Below are positions 44,033 to 54,849 of a stretch of 64,000 bases of DNA, piece after piece. The DNA comes from Variovorax paradoxus. Lineage in GTDB: Bacteria > Pseudomonadota > Gammaproteobacteria > Burkholderiales > Burkholderiaceae_C. The DNA lies in assembly GCF_018614955.1 (NCBI RefSeq), contig NZ_JAGGNV010000026.1, positions 150,039-214,038 of the forward strand, written 5' to 3'. A program made the position numbers and the translations under genes. Positions within the stretch are counted from its first letter, which is position 1; each line of letters begins with the position of its first letter. The notes beneath the pieces were generated by a model. That model saw nothing but the letters and a program-made list of their open reading frames with translations, did no database searches and was not told the DNA's origin.

Positions 44033-44845
44033 TTATTTCGATGAAGCGGTTGCCGCAGCAATGGGAAACGCGTCGGCCACCGACTTCCGCGTGACCGGCC
44101 CGCCATGCCCGAGGTAGAAGGTCTCGACACCCTGCTTCATCAGACGTGCGATGTTGTCCTCGTTGCGCGGCACATCGGCCTGGAAGTAGTGTTGGCCCGC
44201 GTGCTGCGGCCTGATCGCGCCCCCCAGGTAGCCGCCAAGGATGATGTCTCCCACGACGGCGCGCCGGCCGTCGAGCAGCACGACCAGTGAGCCCGGCGTG
44301 TGGCCCGGCATCACGACTGCCTTGCCGCGCACGCCCCACGGCGACAGATCGAGTTCGCTGGTGACGATGATGTCGGGCTCGAAGGCCTGAAAGCGCGGGT
44401 CGATCGCGAAGCGGTCGAGCATTCGCGCGGTGAAGTTCTGTGGCGCCAGTGTGCCGTGGTCTCCGGCGCGGGCCATCGGCACATCACCTTCGCCGAGCAC
44501 GATCTTCGCGCGGCCCATCTGCTTGAACGCCGCGGCCAGGCCGACGTGGTCGGCATGGCCGTGCGTGAGCACCACCAGCGCGATGTCTTGCGGCCGAAGG
44601 CCTTGCGCTTTCAGCCCTTCCACCAGTGCCGGCATGTCCTTGGCGCCGCCGACGTCGATCAGCACCGGCGTCGCCGTCTTGAGCAGGTATGCGTTGGCCA
44701 TGCCGAGCTTGATGGTGTGCACCTCCGGCGACATCGGATCCAGCGCCTTGCCCGCGTCGAGCGGCTTCACTTGCGCCATGACGGCGCCGCTCCCCAGCGT
44801 CAAGAGCAGCGAGAGGGTCGTCAATGCATTCTTGAAGATATTCAT
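44033..44845 (-). CDS. MBL-fold metallo-hydrolase, class B3 beta-lactamase-like
   Basis: The 270-residue protein starts with a signal peptide (MNIFKNALTTLSLLLTLGSGAVMA), so it is periplasmic. The zinc motif is THGHADH, with later ligands in MPGHTPGS and YLGHGGPVT. Class B3 metallo-beta-lactamases and related hydrolases share this layout, but many family members have no lactamase activity. A start at 44881 lies further up; the ATG at 44845 produces the signal peptide. It lies 32 nt downstream of the MDR oxidoreductase on the same strand. Confidence 0.85.
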   Translation of the reverse strand: MNIFKNALTTLSLLLTLGSGAVMAQVKPLDAGKALDPMSPEVHTIKLGMANAYLLKTATPVLIDVGGAKDMPALVEGLKAQGLRPQDIALVVLTHGHADHVGLAAAFKQMGRAKIVLGEGDVPMARAGDHGTLAPQNFTARMLDRFAIDPRFQAFEPDIIVTSELDLSPWGVRGKAVVMPGHTPGSLVVLLDGRRAVVGDIILGGYLGGAIRPQHAGQHYFQADVPRNEDNIARLMKQGVETFYLGHGGPVTRKSVADAFPIAAATASSK

Positions 44846-44877
44846 GCGCAGGACTCTGGTGATCGAAGCGAATTGCC

Positions 44878-45888
44878 TCACGGTGCGACTTGCAGCATCA
44901 GCTTGCCGTTGTGCGATCCGTCGAACAACCTCTGGAAGGTTTCAGGGAAGTGCTCCAGACCGACCACGACGTCCTCGCGCGCCTTCAGTTGGCCGCTGGC
45001 CAGCCAGCCACCCATCACGGTGGCTGCTTCCAGGGCGCGGGGAGCGAAGTCACGGACCAGGATGCCGCGCATCGTGGCGCGCTTGACCACCAGCTGCAGG
45101 TAGTTGGCCGGGCCCGTCATCGCGCCGACGTTGTTGTACTGCGAGATCGCGCCGCAGATGACGATGCGGGCGCCCACGGCCAGTCGCAACAGCACGGCAT
45201 CCAGGACGGCACCGCCGACGTTGTCGAAGAACACGTCCACGCCCTTCGGCGCATGCTGGCGCAGCGCTGCGGCCACGTCCTCGCGCTTGTAGTCGATGGC
45301 CGCATCAAAGCCGAGTTCTTCGGTCAGCATGCGGCACTTGTCGGCACCGCCGGCGATGCCGATCACGCGGGCGCCCTTGATCTTGGCGATCTGACCCACC
45401 AGCGAGCCCACCGCGCCCGCCGCGCCCGAAACCACCACGGTCTCGCCAGCCTGGGGTTGGCCCGCTTCCAGCAGGCCGAAGTACGCGGTGATGCCCGGCA
45501 TGCCCAGGGCATTCAAAAAGGCCGGCAGCGGTGCCAGCGCCGGATCGATCTTCCTCAGGTTGTCGCCTGGCACGATGGTGTATTCCTCCACGCCGAGGAT
45601 GCCGGCCACGCTGTCGCCAACGGCGAAGCGCGGGTGCGCCGATGCGGTGACACGCCCCACCGCCACCGCACGCATCACATCACCGATGGCCATGGGCACG
45701 TCGTACAGGTCTTCGCTGTCGCTGACCCAGCCGCGCATGGCCGGGTCGATCGAGACGTAGGCGACCTGCACCTGAACCTTGCCTTCCGCCGGCGCCTGCA
45801 AGGGCGTGGCCGCGTAGTCGAAGTCGCTGCGCTGCGGCAGGCCCACTGGACGGCGGGCAAGGCGGAACTGGTGATTGAGGGTGGTCAT
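44878..45888 (-). CDS. NADP-dependent MDR oxidoreductase (curcumin/double-bond reductase-like)
   Basis: The 336-residue zinc-free medium-chain reductase has YVSIDPAMRGWVSD, the cofactor loop SGAAGAVGSLVGQIAK and the CGAISQYNN segment typical of NADP-dependent double-bond reductases (curcumin reductase, PTGR group). It would reduce an alpha,beta-unsaturated ketone or aldehyde. The ATG at 45888 sets the normal N-terminus. The end of an IS630 element lies 70 nt upstream of its start, so its promoter may have been separated or replaced. Its 3' end is repeated as a pseudogene scrap at 37.7 kb. Confidence 0.9.
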   Translation of the reverse strand: MTTLNHQFRLARRPVGLPQRSDFDYAATPLQAPAEGKVQVQVAYVSIDPAMRGWVSDSEDLYDVPMAIGDVMRAVAVGRVTASAHPRFAVGDSVAGILGVEEYTIVPGDNLRKIDPALAPLPAFLNALGMPGITAYFGLLEAGQPQAGETVVVSGAAGAVGSLVGQIAKIKGARVIGIAGGADKCRMLTEELGFDAAIDYKREDVAAALRQHAPKGVDVFFDNVGGAVLDAVLLRLAVGARIVICGAISQYNNVGAMTGPANYLQLVVKRATMRGILVRDFAPRALEAATVMGGWLASGQLKAREDVVVGLEHFPETFQRLFDGSHNGKLMLQVAP

Positions 45889-45962
45889 GATGGAGGTGCC
45901 AGGTTGATGTCGACAGGACGTCAAGCTTAGTACTTCGTTTCGGAAGTTCGCACACGTATTCT

Positions 45963-46811
45963 TCAAGCGGCCAGCTTCAAGGGCTGGCTCTGGGCCCAGC
46001 GATCACGCATGCGCGCGATCAAGGCATTGAGATCGGCACGGGTGAATTTCCACTCGAATGGATGCGCGATGCTCTCGAAGTAGCGCTCGAAGCTCGCCAG
46101 CCTCCGAGCGATCGCCTCCAGGCCAGGGAAGTTGTTCGGGGTCAGCACCTTGCGCTGCACGATCGAGAAGTAGATTTCGATCTGATTGAGCCAACTGGCA
46201 TGGACCGGTGCGTGAATCGGAACCAATCGGGGATGGGCTTGCGTGAGGCGCCGCACTGACGCGTCGCCGCGATGCGACGAGCCGTTGTCCATGACCCAGA
46301 ACACGCGTCTTGCGTTGACGTATGGCGCCTGGCTCATGACCTGATCGACCAACCGCTCGAAGGGCGCGATGCCCGTGGTCGCTTCGCAGCGGCCGAACAC
46401 CTTGGCGCGATGCACGTCCAACGCCGCCATATACGCCCAGGCGCCACCGCGTTCATACTCGTGCTCCACGCGCATCGACTTCCCCGGTTCGGTGGGCAGG
46501 CTCGGATGCCTGCGAAGCCGCGCCTGGATACTGGTCTTCTCGTCGGTCGAGATGACGAACTCGTCCTTGCGCAGCGACTGCCCTTGCCAGCGCCGCTCGT
46601 ACAGATCCAGGATGCGCCCGGCCTTGGCCTGGAAATGCGGATCGCGCGGAAAGATCCAGCAACGGTGCTGCCAGGGACGAATCGCGTCCTCGTGCAGCCA
46701 ACGCCAGACCGTGCTGTCACTGATGCGCGCAACCAGGCCCGAGCGCTGCGCGTGTCGCGCCACGTCAGCAACGCTCAGGCGCGACAGTGGCAGGCCCAAG
46801 GTGGCCGGCAA
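45963..46811 (-). CDS. IS630 transposase, catalytic part (OrfB)
   Basis: The 282-residue frame contains the DDE core of IS630-type transposases: ISTDEK with the first Asp, VMDNGSSHRGD with the second, and SWLNQIEIYFS with the Glu. It also has the SRLSVADVARH region before the core. The frame is open upstream to about 46850, where it overlaps the first part; the product is probably made by a frameshift on a TTTTCCCCC run. The stop lies inside the left terminal repeat. Confidence 0.88.
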   Translation of the reverse strand: MPATLGLPLSRLSVADVARHAQRSGLVARISDSTVWRWLHEDAIRPWQHRCWIFPRDPHFQAKAGRILDLYERRWQGQSLRKDEFVISTDEKTSIQARLRRHPSLPTEPGKSMRVEHEYERGGAWAYMAALDVHRAKVFGRCEATTGIAPFERLVDQVMSQAPYVNARRVFWVMDNGSSHRGDASVRRLTQAHPRLVPIHAPVHASWLNQIEIYFSIVQRKVLTPNNFPGLEAIARRLASFERYFESIAHPFEWKFTRADLNALIARMRDRWAQSQPLKLAA

Positions 46812-46833
46812 CTCGCAGGCGAGCGCCTTGATC

Positions 46834-47121
46834 TCAACCGTGAGCTCTGGGGGAAAAGACCCGAGGGCGTCCCGGGCGGGCTCTCTCGTCGAGGCCCGCC
46901 AATCGATCCTTGAAGAAGCGCTGGCGCCACTGACTGACCACCTCGCGCCGAGTGTCCAGCCGCGCGGCGATCTCGTCGTTGTCTAAGCCTTCGGCGGCCA
47001 TCAGGATCATCTTGGCTCGAACGACCTCGAAATACGGCAACGTATATCTGGTCGCACGGCGATTCAACTCGGCCGACTCATTCAGGGTCAACTCGATACG
47101 GAACGGACTCTTCCTTGGCAT
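46834..47121 (-). CDS. IS630 transposase, DNA-binding part (OrfA)
   Basis: The 95-residue frame starts MPRKSPFRIELTLNESAEL and has the helix-turn-helix LDNDEIAARLDTRREVVSQWRQ followed by DERARPGRPRVF, the usual linker of IS630 transposases. It ends shortly after a run of four T and five C bases (46849-46857). A shift of one base there joins it to the catalytic part, giving GRPRVFSPELTVEIKAL. Whether this is programmed or a mutation cannot be decided from one copy. Confidence 0.85.
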   Translation of the reverse strand: MPRKSPFRIELTLNESAELNRRATRYTLPYFEVVRAKMILMAAEGLDNDEIAARLDTRREVVSQWRQRFFKDRLAGLDERARPGRPRVFSPRAHG

Positions 47122-47381
47122 ATACAACCCCCTATCGAAGGATTGCATCAAGATGCCATACATGGCCAAACTTATCAAGAATATACGTGGCCGTATTTAA
47201 GAAACGGCCTACTTAGGCAGCGAATCGTTTCCTGATAAGTCACCGCCGAGGCATCAAACTGTTGACCGCATGGCAACGATCGGGTGCGCCGTGGCTTTCA
47301 AGCCGGATTCCGCGGCTACCGCAAATCGTGCGAACTGCAGGGTGGAATGAGGAAACGGCGGATGCCTGCCCGGTTCGTCGA

Positions 47382-48332
47382 TCAGGCGCCCTGCTTCAAC
47401 AGGTGAGTAGTGAACCAGGACCGCGCCAGCGAGGCGCTCTCCGCATAGCCGTCGAAGTAGATGCCGTAGTGGTCGATGCCCGGAATGACTCGATACAGAA
47501 AGGGAACGCGGCCCTGGCGCTCCAGGTGGTCGCGCACAGCGCCTGCGTTCTCCCGGATATCGAACATGTCTTCGTTGCCAGCGTCGACCATCAGGACGGG
47601 CACCTCGAGCTTGGCGATCTCGCCCAGCGGCCGGTAGGCCCGCAGCCGCGGAAAGTGGAGAGCACCGGGCACCTTCGGCAGGCGGCCCGTCGAACCGTCG
47701 GGCACGGAGGGCAACACACCGCGCGCCATGTCGATCGCCCCGCGCCGGGCATGCTCCACAAGCGCCGGAGGCACACCGGCAACCCAAGCCACCTGGATCG
47801 CAAGGGCCTTGATGCGGTCGTCGTTGCACGCGTTGAAGAGCCCAACACCGCCGCCAAAGCTCGTGCCCCAGGCGCCGATTCTGCTTGTGTCGACGTTGTC
47901 TTCGCCCTCGATGTAATCGACGGCCACCCGGAAGGTCTGGACCCACTCGAGCGGATCGATCACTTCCGTCGCGAAACGCACGCGGGGTTCCGCATCTTGC
48001 CCTGCAGCGGCATCCTGCTTTGAATGCTCAACGTAGGCGGGCGCATCCGATCCTGACCACCCCGCATGCGTGAAGGCGAGGGCAATCATTCCGGCATCGG
48101 CGAGCTCGGCAGCGTAGCGCTCGGCCGTCAGCTTGCTGCCGCCCAGGCCGTGGCTCATCACGATCGCGGGCACCTTCTGCGTGGTCCCCAGCACGCGGCG
48201 CGGCTTGTACAGGTCGGCGTCGATCCGCAGCCCGTTGCTCCAGATGTGAACGCTCTGACGCGAGACATGCGCCGGCAGATCGAGCGCGGGATACTCGACT
48301 GCCGGGCCATCGGGTCTGGTTTGCCCGGTCAT
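47382..48332 (-). CDS. Alpha/beta hydrolase (dienelactone-hydrolase/acetyl-xylan-esterase-like)
   Basis: The 316-residue protein shows VPAIVMSHGLGGSK (oxyanion region), the nucleophile elbow GTSFGGG with Ser158, MVDAGNEDMFD with an acid residue, and PGIDHYGIYFDGY with the catalytic His. This is the pattern of the large dienelactone-hydrolase-like branch. A TTG-started longer form exists, but the ATG at 48332 has GGGA upstream and lies one base after the crotonase stop. It is the last gene of the long operon and may hydrolyse an ester or thioester formed there. Confidence 0.87.
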   Translation of the reverse strand: MTGQTRPDGPAVEYPALDLPAHVSRQSVHIWSNGLRIDADLYKPRRVLGTTQKVPAIVMSHGLGGSKLTAERYAAELADAGMIALAFTHAGWSGSDAPAYVEHSKQDAAAGQDAEPRVRFATEVIDPLEWVQTFRVAVDYIEGEDNVDTSRIGAWGTSFGGGVGLFNACNDDRIKALAIQVAWVAGVPPALVEHARRGAIDMARGVLPSVPDGSTGRLPKVPGALHFPRLRAYRPLGEIAKLEVPVLMVDAGNEDMFDIRENAGAVRDHLERQGRVPFLYRVIPGIDHYGIYFDGYAESASLARSWFTTHLLKQGA

Positions 48333-48333
48333 G

Positions 48334-49131
48334 TCACTTCCCGTCAAAAGGGATGACGGGGCGCTCGACGCCTCGCTGCAGCGCGTCGATTCCAGAGGCG
48401 ATGCCCTTCTTCGCGTCGGACGAAGAGAAGATCCCCACGGTCATGCCGGGCATGATGGCGTCGGCCGCGGCGATTCCCCCGCTTGACCAGGCTTTCAGCA
48501 ATTTTTTGTGCGCGGCGTGCGCCAGGGTCGGGCCCGTGGCGAATCGGGCTGCCCATTCACGAGCGCGCGACATCACGTCACTGGGCGCCACCACCTCGGT
48601 GACCACGCCGGCAGAGAGCATTTCCGCGGCGCTCACCCGCTCCGATGTCAGCGCCCATTTGATGGCTCTGGCACGCCCGGCCCGATCGGCGACCCGTTGT
48701 ACGCCGCCCAGCAACGTGAAAACGCCCACGGTCTGCTCCGTGTGCGAAAAGCGCGCATTGTCTGCCGCGATGATGATGTCGCATCGAAGTGCGTATTCGA
48801 AACCACCACCAAAACAGCCCCCCTGCACGGCGGCAATCGTCGGAACGGGCAAGTCCTCGAGAAGGTTGGCCCGTTCAATCGCGCCAGCAAGTCGCTGCTG
48901 AAACTCAGCGGGCGGCACGTGCGGCCAGAAGGTGATATCGCCGCCGTGGCTGAAATTGTCGCCTCGTGCCGAAACAATGACAGCGCGTACGGAGCTGTCC
49001 TGCCGGATCTTCGTAATGGCTTCGTCAAACGATGCAAGCATTGCGGGGGCCAGCCGGTTGTGCGGTGGATTATCGAATTCCAGGCGGGCCACGCCGGATT
49101 CGATTGACAGATGTGTGGTGGGTGATGTCAT
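48334..49131 (-). CDS. Enoyl-CoA hydratase/isomerase family protein
   Basis: The 265-residue crotonase contains GDNFSHGGDITFW, GGCFGGGFEYALRCDIIIAA and FSHTEQTVGVFTLLGG. The first glutamate position (GGFE) is kept, and a Glu also appears near the second site (TEQTVG), but the loop differs from true hydratases. It resembles crotonases with cyclohexenecarboxyl- or hydroxycinnamoyl-CoA-like substrates more than FadB; this is tentative. GGAGAC precedes the ATG at 49131. It is coupled to the hydrolase gene downstream. Confidence 0.87.
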   Translation of the reverse strand: MTSPTTHLSIESGVARLEFDNPPHNRLAPAMLASFDEAITKIRQDSSVRAVIVSARGDNFSHGGDITFWPHVPPAEFQQRLAGAIERANLLEDLPVPTIAAVQGGCFGGGFEYALRCDIIIAADNARFSHTEQTVGVFTLLGGVQRVADRAGRARAIKWALTSERVSAAEMLSAGVVTEVVAPSDVMSRAREWAARFATGPTLAHAAHKKLLKAWSSGGIAAADAIMPGMTVGIFSSSDAKKGIASGIDALQRGVERPVIPFDGK

Positions 49132-49286
49132 GTTTGTCTCCAAGAAGATGTGTTGTGGTGTATCCGTCACGGCGCCGTGTCGAAGGATCACAGTTTCAGC
49201 AGCAAGTTGACGTCGAGCGCGAATGCTCCGAGATGGGTGCAGGATGGCCAAGGGCCTCGCAATCGATGACGATGGCGCTCCTTGAA

Positions 49287-49943
49287 CTAACCCTTTCCAT
49301 GCGAAGCCGGGTGGCCAGCGCCCTCAGGCCGTGCAATCTGGAAGACGTTCTCGGGCAAGACCTGGACGTAGTCGTTCATGCCGCCAGACCGCATGATCGG
49401 ATGCGCGGCCGCCGTCTGGTAGACGCCGTCCTTGAGCAACGCCTTGTCGATGTGGACGGCCACCACTTCGCCCAGCACCATCCAGCCGCTGATCTTCTCG
49501 CCCTGCACGTTTCGAAATTGGACGATGTCGATGACCTTGCACTCCATGGCGGCCCGGCTTTCGCCCACGCGCGGCACATTCACCACGCGACCCGGCACGG
49601 CCGAGAGGCCCGCGAACGGGAACTCGTCTTCGCCATGCGGAAGCGGAGTAGAGGTCTGATTCATCTTGTCGCCCAGCTCGCGGGTCACGAGGTTCCAGAC
49701 GAACTCGCCTGTCTCAGAGGCGTTTTGCACGCTGTCTTTCCACGCGATCGAGGAGAAGCCAATGATCGGCGGCTCGTAGTTGAACGCGTTGAAGAAGCTG
49801 TAAGGGGCGAGGTTGACGCGCCCCTGTGCGTCCCGTGTCGAGATCCAGCCGATCGGGCGCGGGGCGACGAGCGCATTGAGCGGGTTGTGGCTCAGCCCGT
49901 GGCCGTTGATGGGCTCGTAGTAGTGAAAGTCTCGCGTGTGCAT
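49287..49943 (-). CDS. Flavin reductase family protein (FHYYEP subtype, second copy)
   Basis: The 218-residue protein is a close relative of the one at 20341-21039: it shares FHYYEPINGHGL, VAPRPIGWIST, NLAPYSFFNAFNYEPP, ASETGEFVWNLVT, RAAMECKV and DGVYQTA. It would bind FMN in a split barrel. The ATG at 49943 has only a weak ribosome site. It lies 26 nt after a Bug receptor gene, repeating the receptor-reductase neighbourhood seen at 19.5-22 kb, which argues for a functional connection. Confidence 0.88.
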   Translation of the reverse strand: MHTRDFHYYEPINGHGLSHNPLNALVAPRPIGWISTRDAQGRVNLAPYSFFNAFNYEPPIIGFSSIAWKDSVQNASETGEFVWNLVTRELGDKMNQTSTPLPHGEDEFPFAGLSAVPGRVVNVPRVGESRAAMECKVIDIVQFRNVQGEKISGWMVLGEVVAVHIDKALLKDGVYQTAAAHPIMRSGGMNDYVQVLPENVFQIARPEGAGHPASHGKG

Positions 49944-49969
49944 CGTTGCGCTTTCATGTGAGTGCCACG

Positions 49970-50959
49970 CTATTGCGGGACGAGGTTGAGGGTCCTGGCG
50001 ATACCGATGAACTTTTCGCTTTCCGCGCGAAAGAAAACTGAAGCCTGCTGCGGAGTCATCGGATCTGGCTTGCGCGCGCCCTGCGCTGTCACGAGTGCAA
50101 GGTATTCCTGGCTTTCGATCCATTCGTTGAAGGCGCTGCTCAGGCGTGCAACCACGGCATCGGGTGTGCGCGCGGGTGCCAGCAAGCCGGCCCACATGCC
50201 GAACTCGAAGTTCTTGAAGCGTGGGTGCTCGCCCAAAGTCGCCACCTCCGGCAGCAGCGGAAGACGTTTGGCGCCCGCGATGGCAACGGCCTTGATCCTG
50301 CCGGTCTGGATCATCCCGAGGATCGGCCCGCCCAGCGGGACGAATGCAAGGTTGACCTCGCCGCCACTCACGGCCATTGCCACTGGAGCAATGCCCTTGT
50401 ACGGCACCTCCAGCAGTTTTGCGCCCACCCGCGCCTGGAAGTCGGCAGCAGCGAGATGAGCAAGCGTGCCCATGCCCCAATGGGCGATGGAAAGCTCATT
50501 GCTGCCCGGCTTCTGCATCTGTTCGACCAGCGAATCCAGATTCTTGAAGGGGAATGTGGGAGGGGCGACCAGAACCATGTCAGAGATCCCGAACACGCCA
50601 ATCAACTTGAAGCTGTCCACGGTGTACTTGGCGGAAGCGACCGTGAGCGGTGCCACCAGCAAGTCCGGTCCGGCAGTAGCCAGCAAGCTGTACCCGTCCG
50701 GTGGCGCGTTGAAGACATTCATCGCCGCGATCGAACCGTTCGCGCCGGGCATGTTGTCGATCACCAGGGTCTGCCCAAGGCTGCGCTGCAGCAGCGGAGC
50801 CGCCGGCCGCACCGACGCGTCCACCCCGAATCCGGGCGGATAGGCGACCTTGATGACGATCGGTTTAACCGGGTAGGGCTGTGCGGCAGCGAGACCGGCA
50901 CTGCAAAGTGCGGCAACCAAAATGACGGCTTCAGAAAGGCTGCGAATCAGAGCTCTCAA
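49970..50959 (-). CDS. Bug-type tripartite tricarboxylate transporter receptor (TTG start)
   Basis: The 329-residue protein has a signal peptide (LIRSLSEAVILVAALCSAGLA) and the Bug pattern VIKVAYPPGFGVDASVRP, LVIDNMPGANGSIAA and VPYKGIAPVAMAVSGGE. The start codon is TTG, preceded by a strong AGGAGAC, and no nearer ATG fits. It belongs to the VAYxPG subset shared with the receptor at 21036-22040. It lies after the dienoyl-CoA reductase-like gene and before the flavin reductase. Confidence 0.9.
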   Translation of the reverse strand: MRALIRSLSEAVILVAALCSAGLAAAQPYPVKPIVIKVAYPPGFGVDASVRPAAPLLQRSLGQTLVIDNMPGANGSIAAMNVFNAPPDGYSLLATAGPDLLVAPLTVASAKYTVDSFKLIGVFGISDMVLVAPPTFPFKNLDSLVEQMQKPGSNELSIAHWGMGTLAHLAAADFQARVGAKLLEVPYKGIAPVAMAVSGGEVNLAFVPLGGPILGMIQTGRIKAVAIAGAKRLPLLPEVATLGEHPRFKNFEFGMWAGLLAPARTPDAVVARLSSAFNEWIESQEYLALVTAQGARKPDPMTPQQASVFFRAESEKFIGIARTLNLVPQ

Positions 50960-51051
50960 AATTGTCTCCTGGTTAATTTATGTATTCGCGCGATCACAAG
51001 CGAGCGCAACCTTGTGCGCCGTCCGATATCAACGGCGATTCACCTTTCGAC

Positions 51052-53088
<2,037 letters not shown>

Positions 53089-54849
53089 TTAGTGGTTCGA
53101 ATGGCCCAGCGCAGCCGCCATCACCGGCGCGGAGCCGGCTTCGATCTGGACAGCCAATGAGCGCACTTCCGGCAGCAGGCAGGCGAAGTAGAAGCGTGCA
53201 GTGGCGATCTTGTCGGCGTACACGGGGTCGTCGCTGCCGGCCTTCGCGTGCCCGACGGCGGCCATGCGAGCCCACATCCAGGCCAGACAGACATGCCCGC
53301 AGAGACGCAGGTAGGGCACGGCCACACTTCCCACCAGATCAGGGTCGCTGGCGACTGACTTCGCGATCTGGCGCGTGACCATGTCAAGGGTCTTGGCGGC
53401 GCTGCCCAATTCGGACAGCAAAGGCCGCAGTTGCTCGGTGCCGCTCTCCTGCTCGATGAAGCCAGCGATGTCGCGCGCCAGCAGCCGGAGGCGCTCGCCC
53501 CCGTCCATCAGTACCTTGCGGCCGAGCAGGTCCATGGCCTGGATGCCGTTGGCGCCTTCGTACAGCGGGATGATTCGCGCATCCCTCAGATGCTGCTCAA
53601 CGCCGGTCTCGCGGATGAAGCCATGGCCGCCGAAAACCTGAATGGCCAGGCTCGTGCACTCCACCGCGCAGTCGCTGACGAAGGCCTTCACGATCGGCGT
53701 CACCAGTGCAAGCCGTTCGCCTGCCTCGGCGTCGCCTCTGTGCGCAAGATCGTGCTGCAGCGAGGCCCAGGCGACCAGCGCTCGACTGCCCTCGACATAG
53801 GCCTTCTGGACCAGCAGCATGCGGCGCACGTCGGCATGCCGGATGATCGCGTCGGGGCCTGCGTCGACACCCCCCGCTCCGACACGCCCTTGGTGGCGTT
53901 CTTCGGCATAGGCCAGCGCCTTCTGGTAGGCGGCCTGCATCTGCCCGAGCGCGGAAATGCCTACGCCCAGCCGTGCGTGGTTCATCATCACGAACATCGC
54001 GGCAAGTCCCTTGCCGGCCTGGCCGACCAGCCATCCACGCGCGCCATCGAAGTTCATCGTGCAGGTGGAATTGGCGCGGATGCCCATTTTGTGCTCGATG
54101 GAGCCGCAGGTGACCGGGTTGCGCTCGAGCAGATGCCCGTCGTCATCATGCAGGAACTTGGGCACGACAAAGAGCGAAATGCCTTTGGTGCCCGGTGGCG
54201 CATCTGGCAGGCGCGCCAGCACCAGGTGCACGATGTTCTCGGTCAGGTCCTGCTCGCCGCCGGAGATGAAGATCTTGGTTCCTGTGAGCTTGAACGACCC
54301 GTCCATGTTCGGCACGGCTCGGGTGCGCAGCAGGCCCAGGTCGGTGCCGGCGTGAGGCTCGGTCAGGCACATTGTGCCGGCCCATCGACCACTTGCGATG
54401 CGGGGGAGATAGACCTTGCGTTGTTGCGCGTCACCATTGGCTGCCAGGCAGATGTACGCCGCGTTCGACATGCCCGGATAGGAGGTCCAGGCCATGTTGG
54501 CACCGGAGAAGATTTCCGCGACCAGCCCGTGGAGCACGAACGGCATGTCCTGACCGCCGTCTTCCGTGGCGCACCCCATCGACGTCCAGCCCGCCTCGCA
54601 GTACTGCTGGTAGGCCTCGCGAAAGCCGGCCGGCGTGCGCACCTCGCCTGGGGCGGGCATCGAGCAGCCAGCTTCGTCGCCGCTGCGGTTCAACGGTGAG
54701 ATCACTTCCTGGGAGAAGGTCGCCGCCGCCTCGAGGATGGGATCGATGATGTCGCTCGACAGGTCGGCGCCTGGAAGCTGCTGCGAAACATCCAGAAGGT
54801 CGCACAGCAGGAAGCGAATGTCCCGCACGGGGGCCACGTAGCCGGTCAT
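53089..54849 (-). CDS. Acyl-CoA dehydrogenase, long FadE-like form
   Basis: The 586-residue flavoenzyme introduces a 2,3 double bond into an acyl-CoA. It has MCLTEPHAGTDLG (flavin-binding signature), GIRANSTCTMNFDGA, GGHGFIRETGVEQ and YEGANGIQAMDLLGRK with the catalytic-Glu region, then the additional C-terminal domain seen in bacterial long-form acyl-CoA dehydrogenases. The ATG overlaps the ligase stop (ATGA), so synthesis of ligase and dehydrogenase is coupled. A longer reading to 55077 lies in the ligase gene and is not supported. Confidence 0.93.
   Translation of the reverse strand: MTGYVAPVRDIRFLLCDLLDVSQQLPGADLSSDIIDPILEAAATFSQEVISPLNRSGDEAGCSMPAPGEVRTPAGFREAYQQYCEAGWTSMGCATEDGGQDMPFVLHGLVAEIFSGANMAWTSYPGMSNAAYICLAANGDAQQRKVYLPRIASGRWAGTMCLTEPHAGTDLGLLRTRAVPNMDGSFKLTGTKIFISGGEQDLTENIVHLVLARLPDAPPGTKGISLFVVPKFLHDDDGHLLERNPVTCGSIEHKMGIRANSTCTMNFDGARGWLVGQAGKGLAAMFVMMNHARLGVGISALGQMQAAYQKALAYAEERHQGRVGAGGVDAGPDAIIRHADVRRMLLVQKAYVEGSRALVAWASLQHDLAHRGDAEAGERLALVTPIVKAFVSDCAVECTSLAIQVFGGHGFIRETGVEQHLRDARIIPLYEGANGIQAMDLLGRKVLMDGGERLRLLARDIAGFIEQESGTEQLRPLLSELGSAAKTLDMVTRQIAKSVASDPDLVGSVAVPYLRLCGHVCLAWMWARMAAVGHAKAGSDDPVYADKIATARFYFACLLPEVRSLAVQIEAGSAPVMAAALGHSNH

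Larger units (their letters stand above)
45959..47181 (-). mobile_element. IS630-family insertion sequence
   Basis: The element is about 1.22 kb and carries two overlapping transposase frames. Both edges start TTCTT on their inward strand and are flanked by TA (45957-45958 and 47182-47183), in line with the TA target of the IS630/Tc1 group. The terminal repeats match only weakly beyond the first bases, so the exact ends are approximate. Confidence 0.75.
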
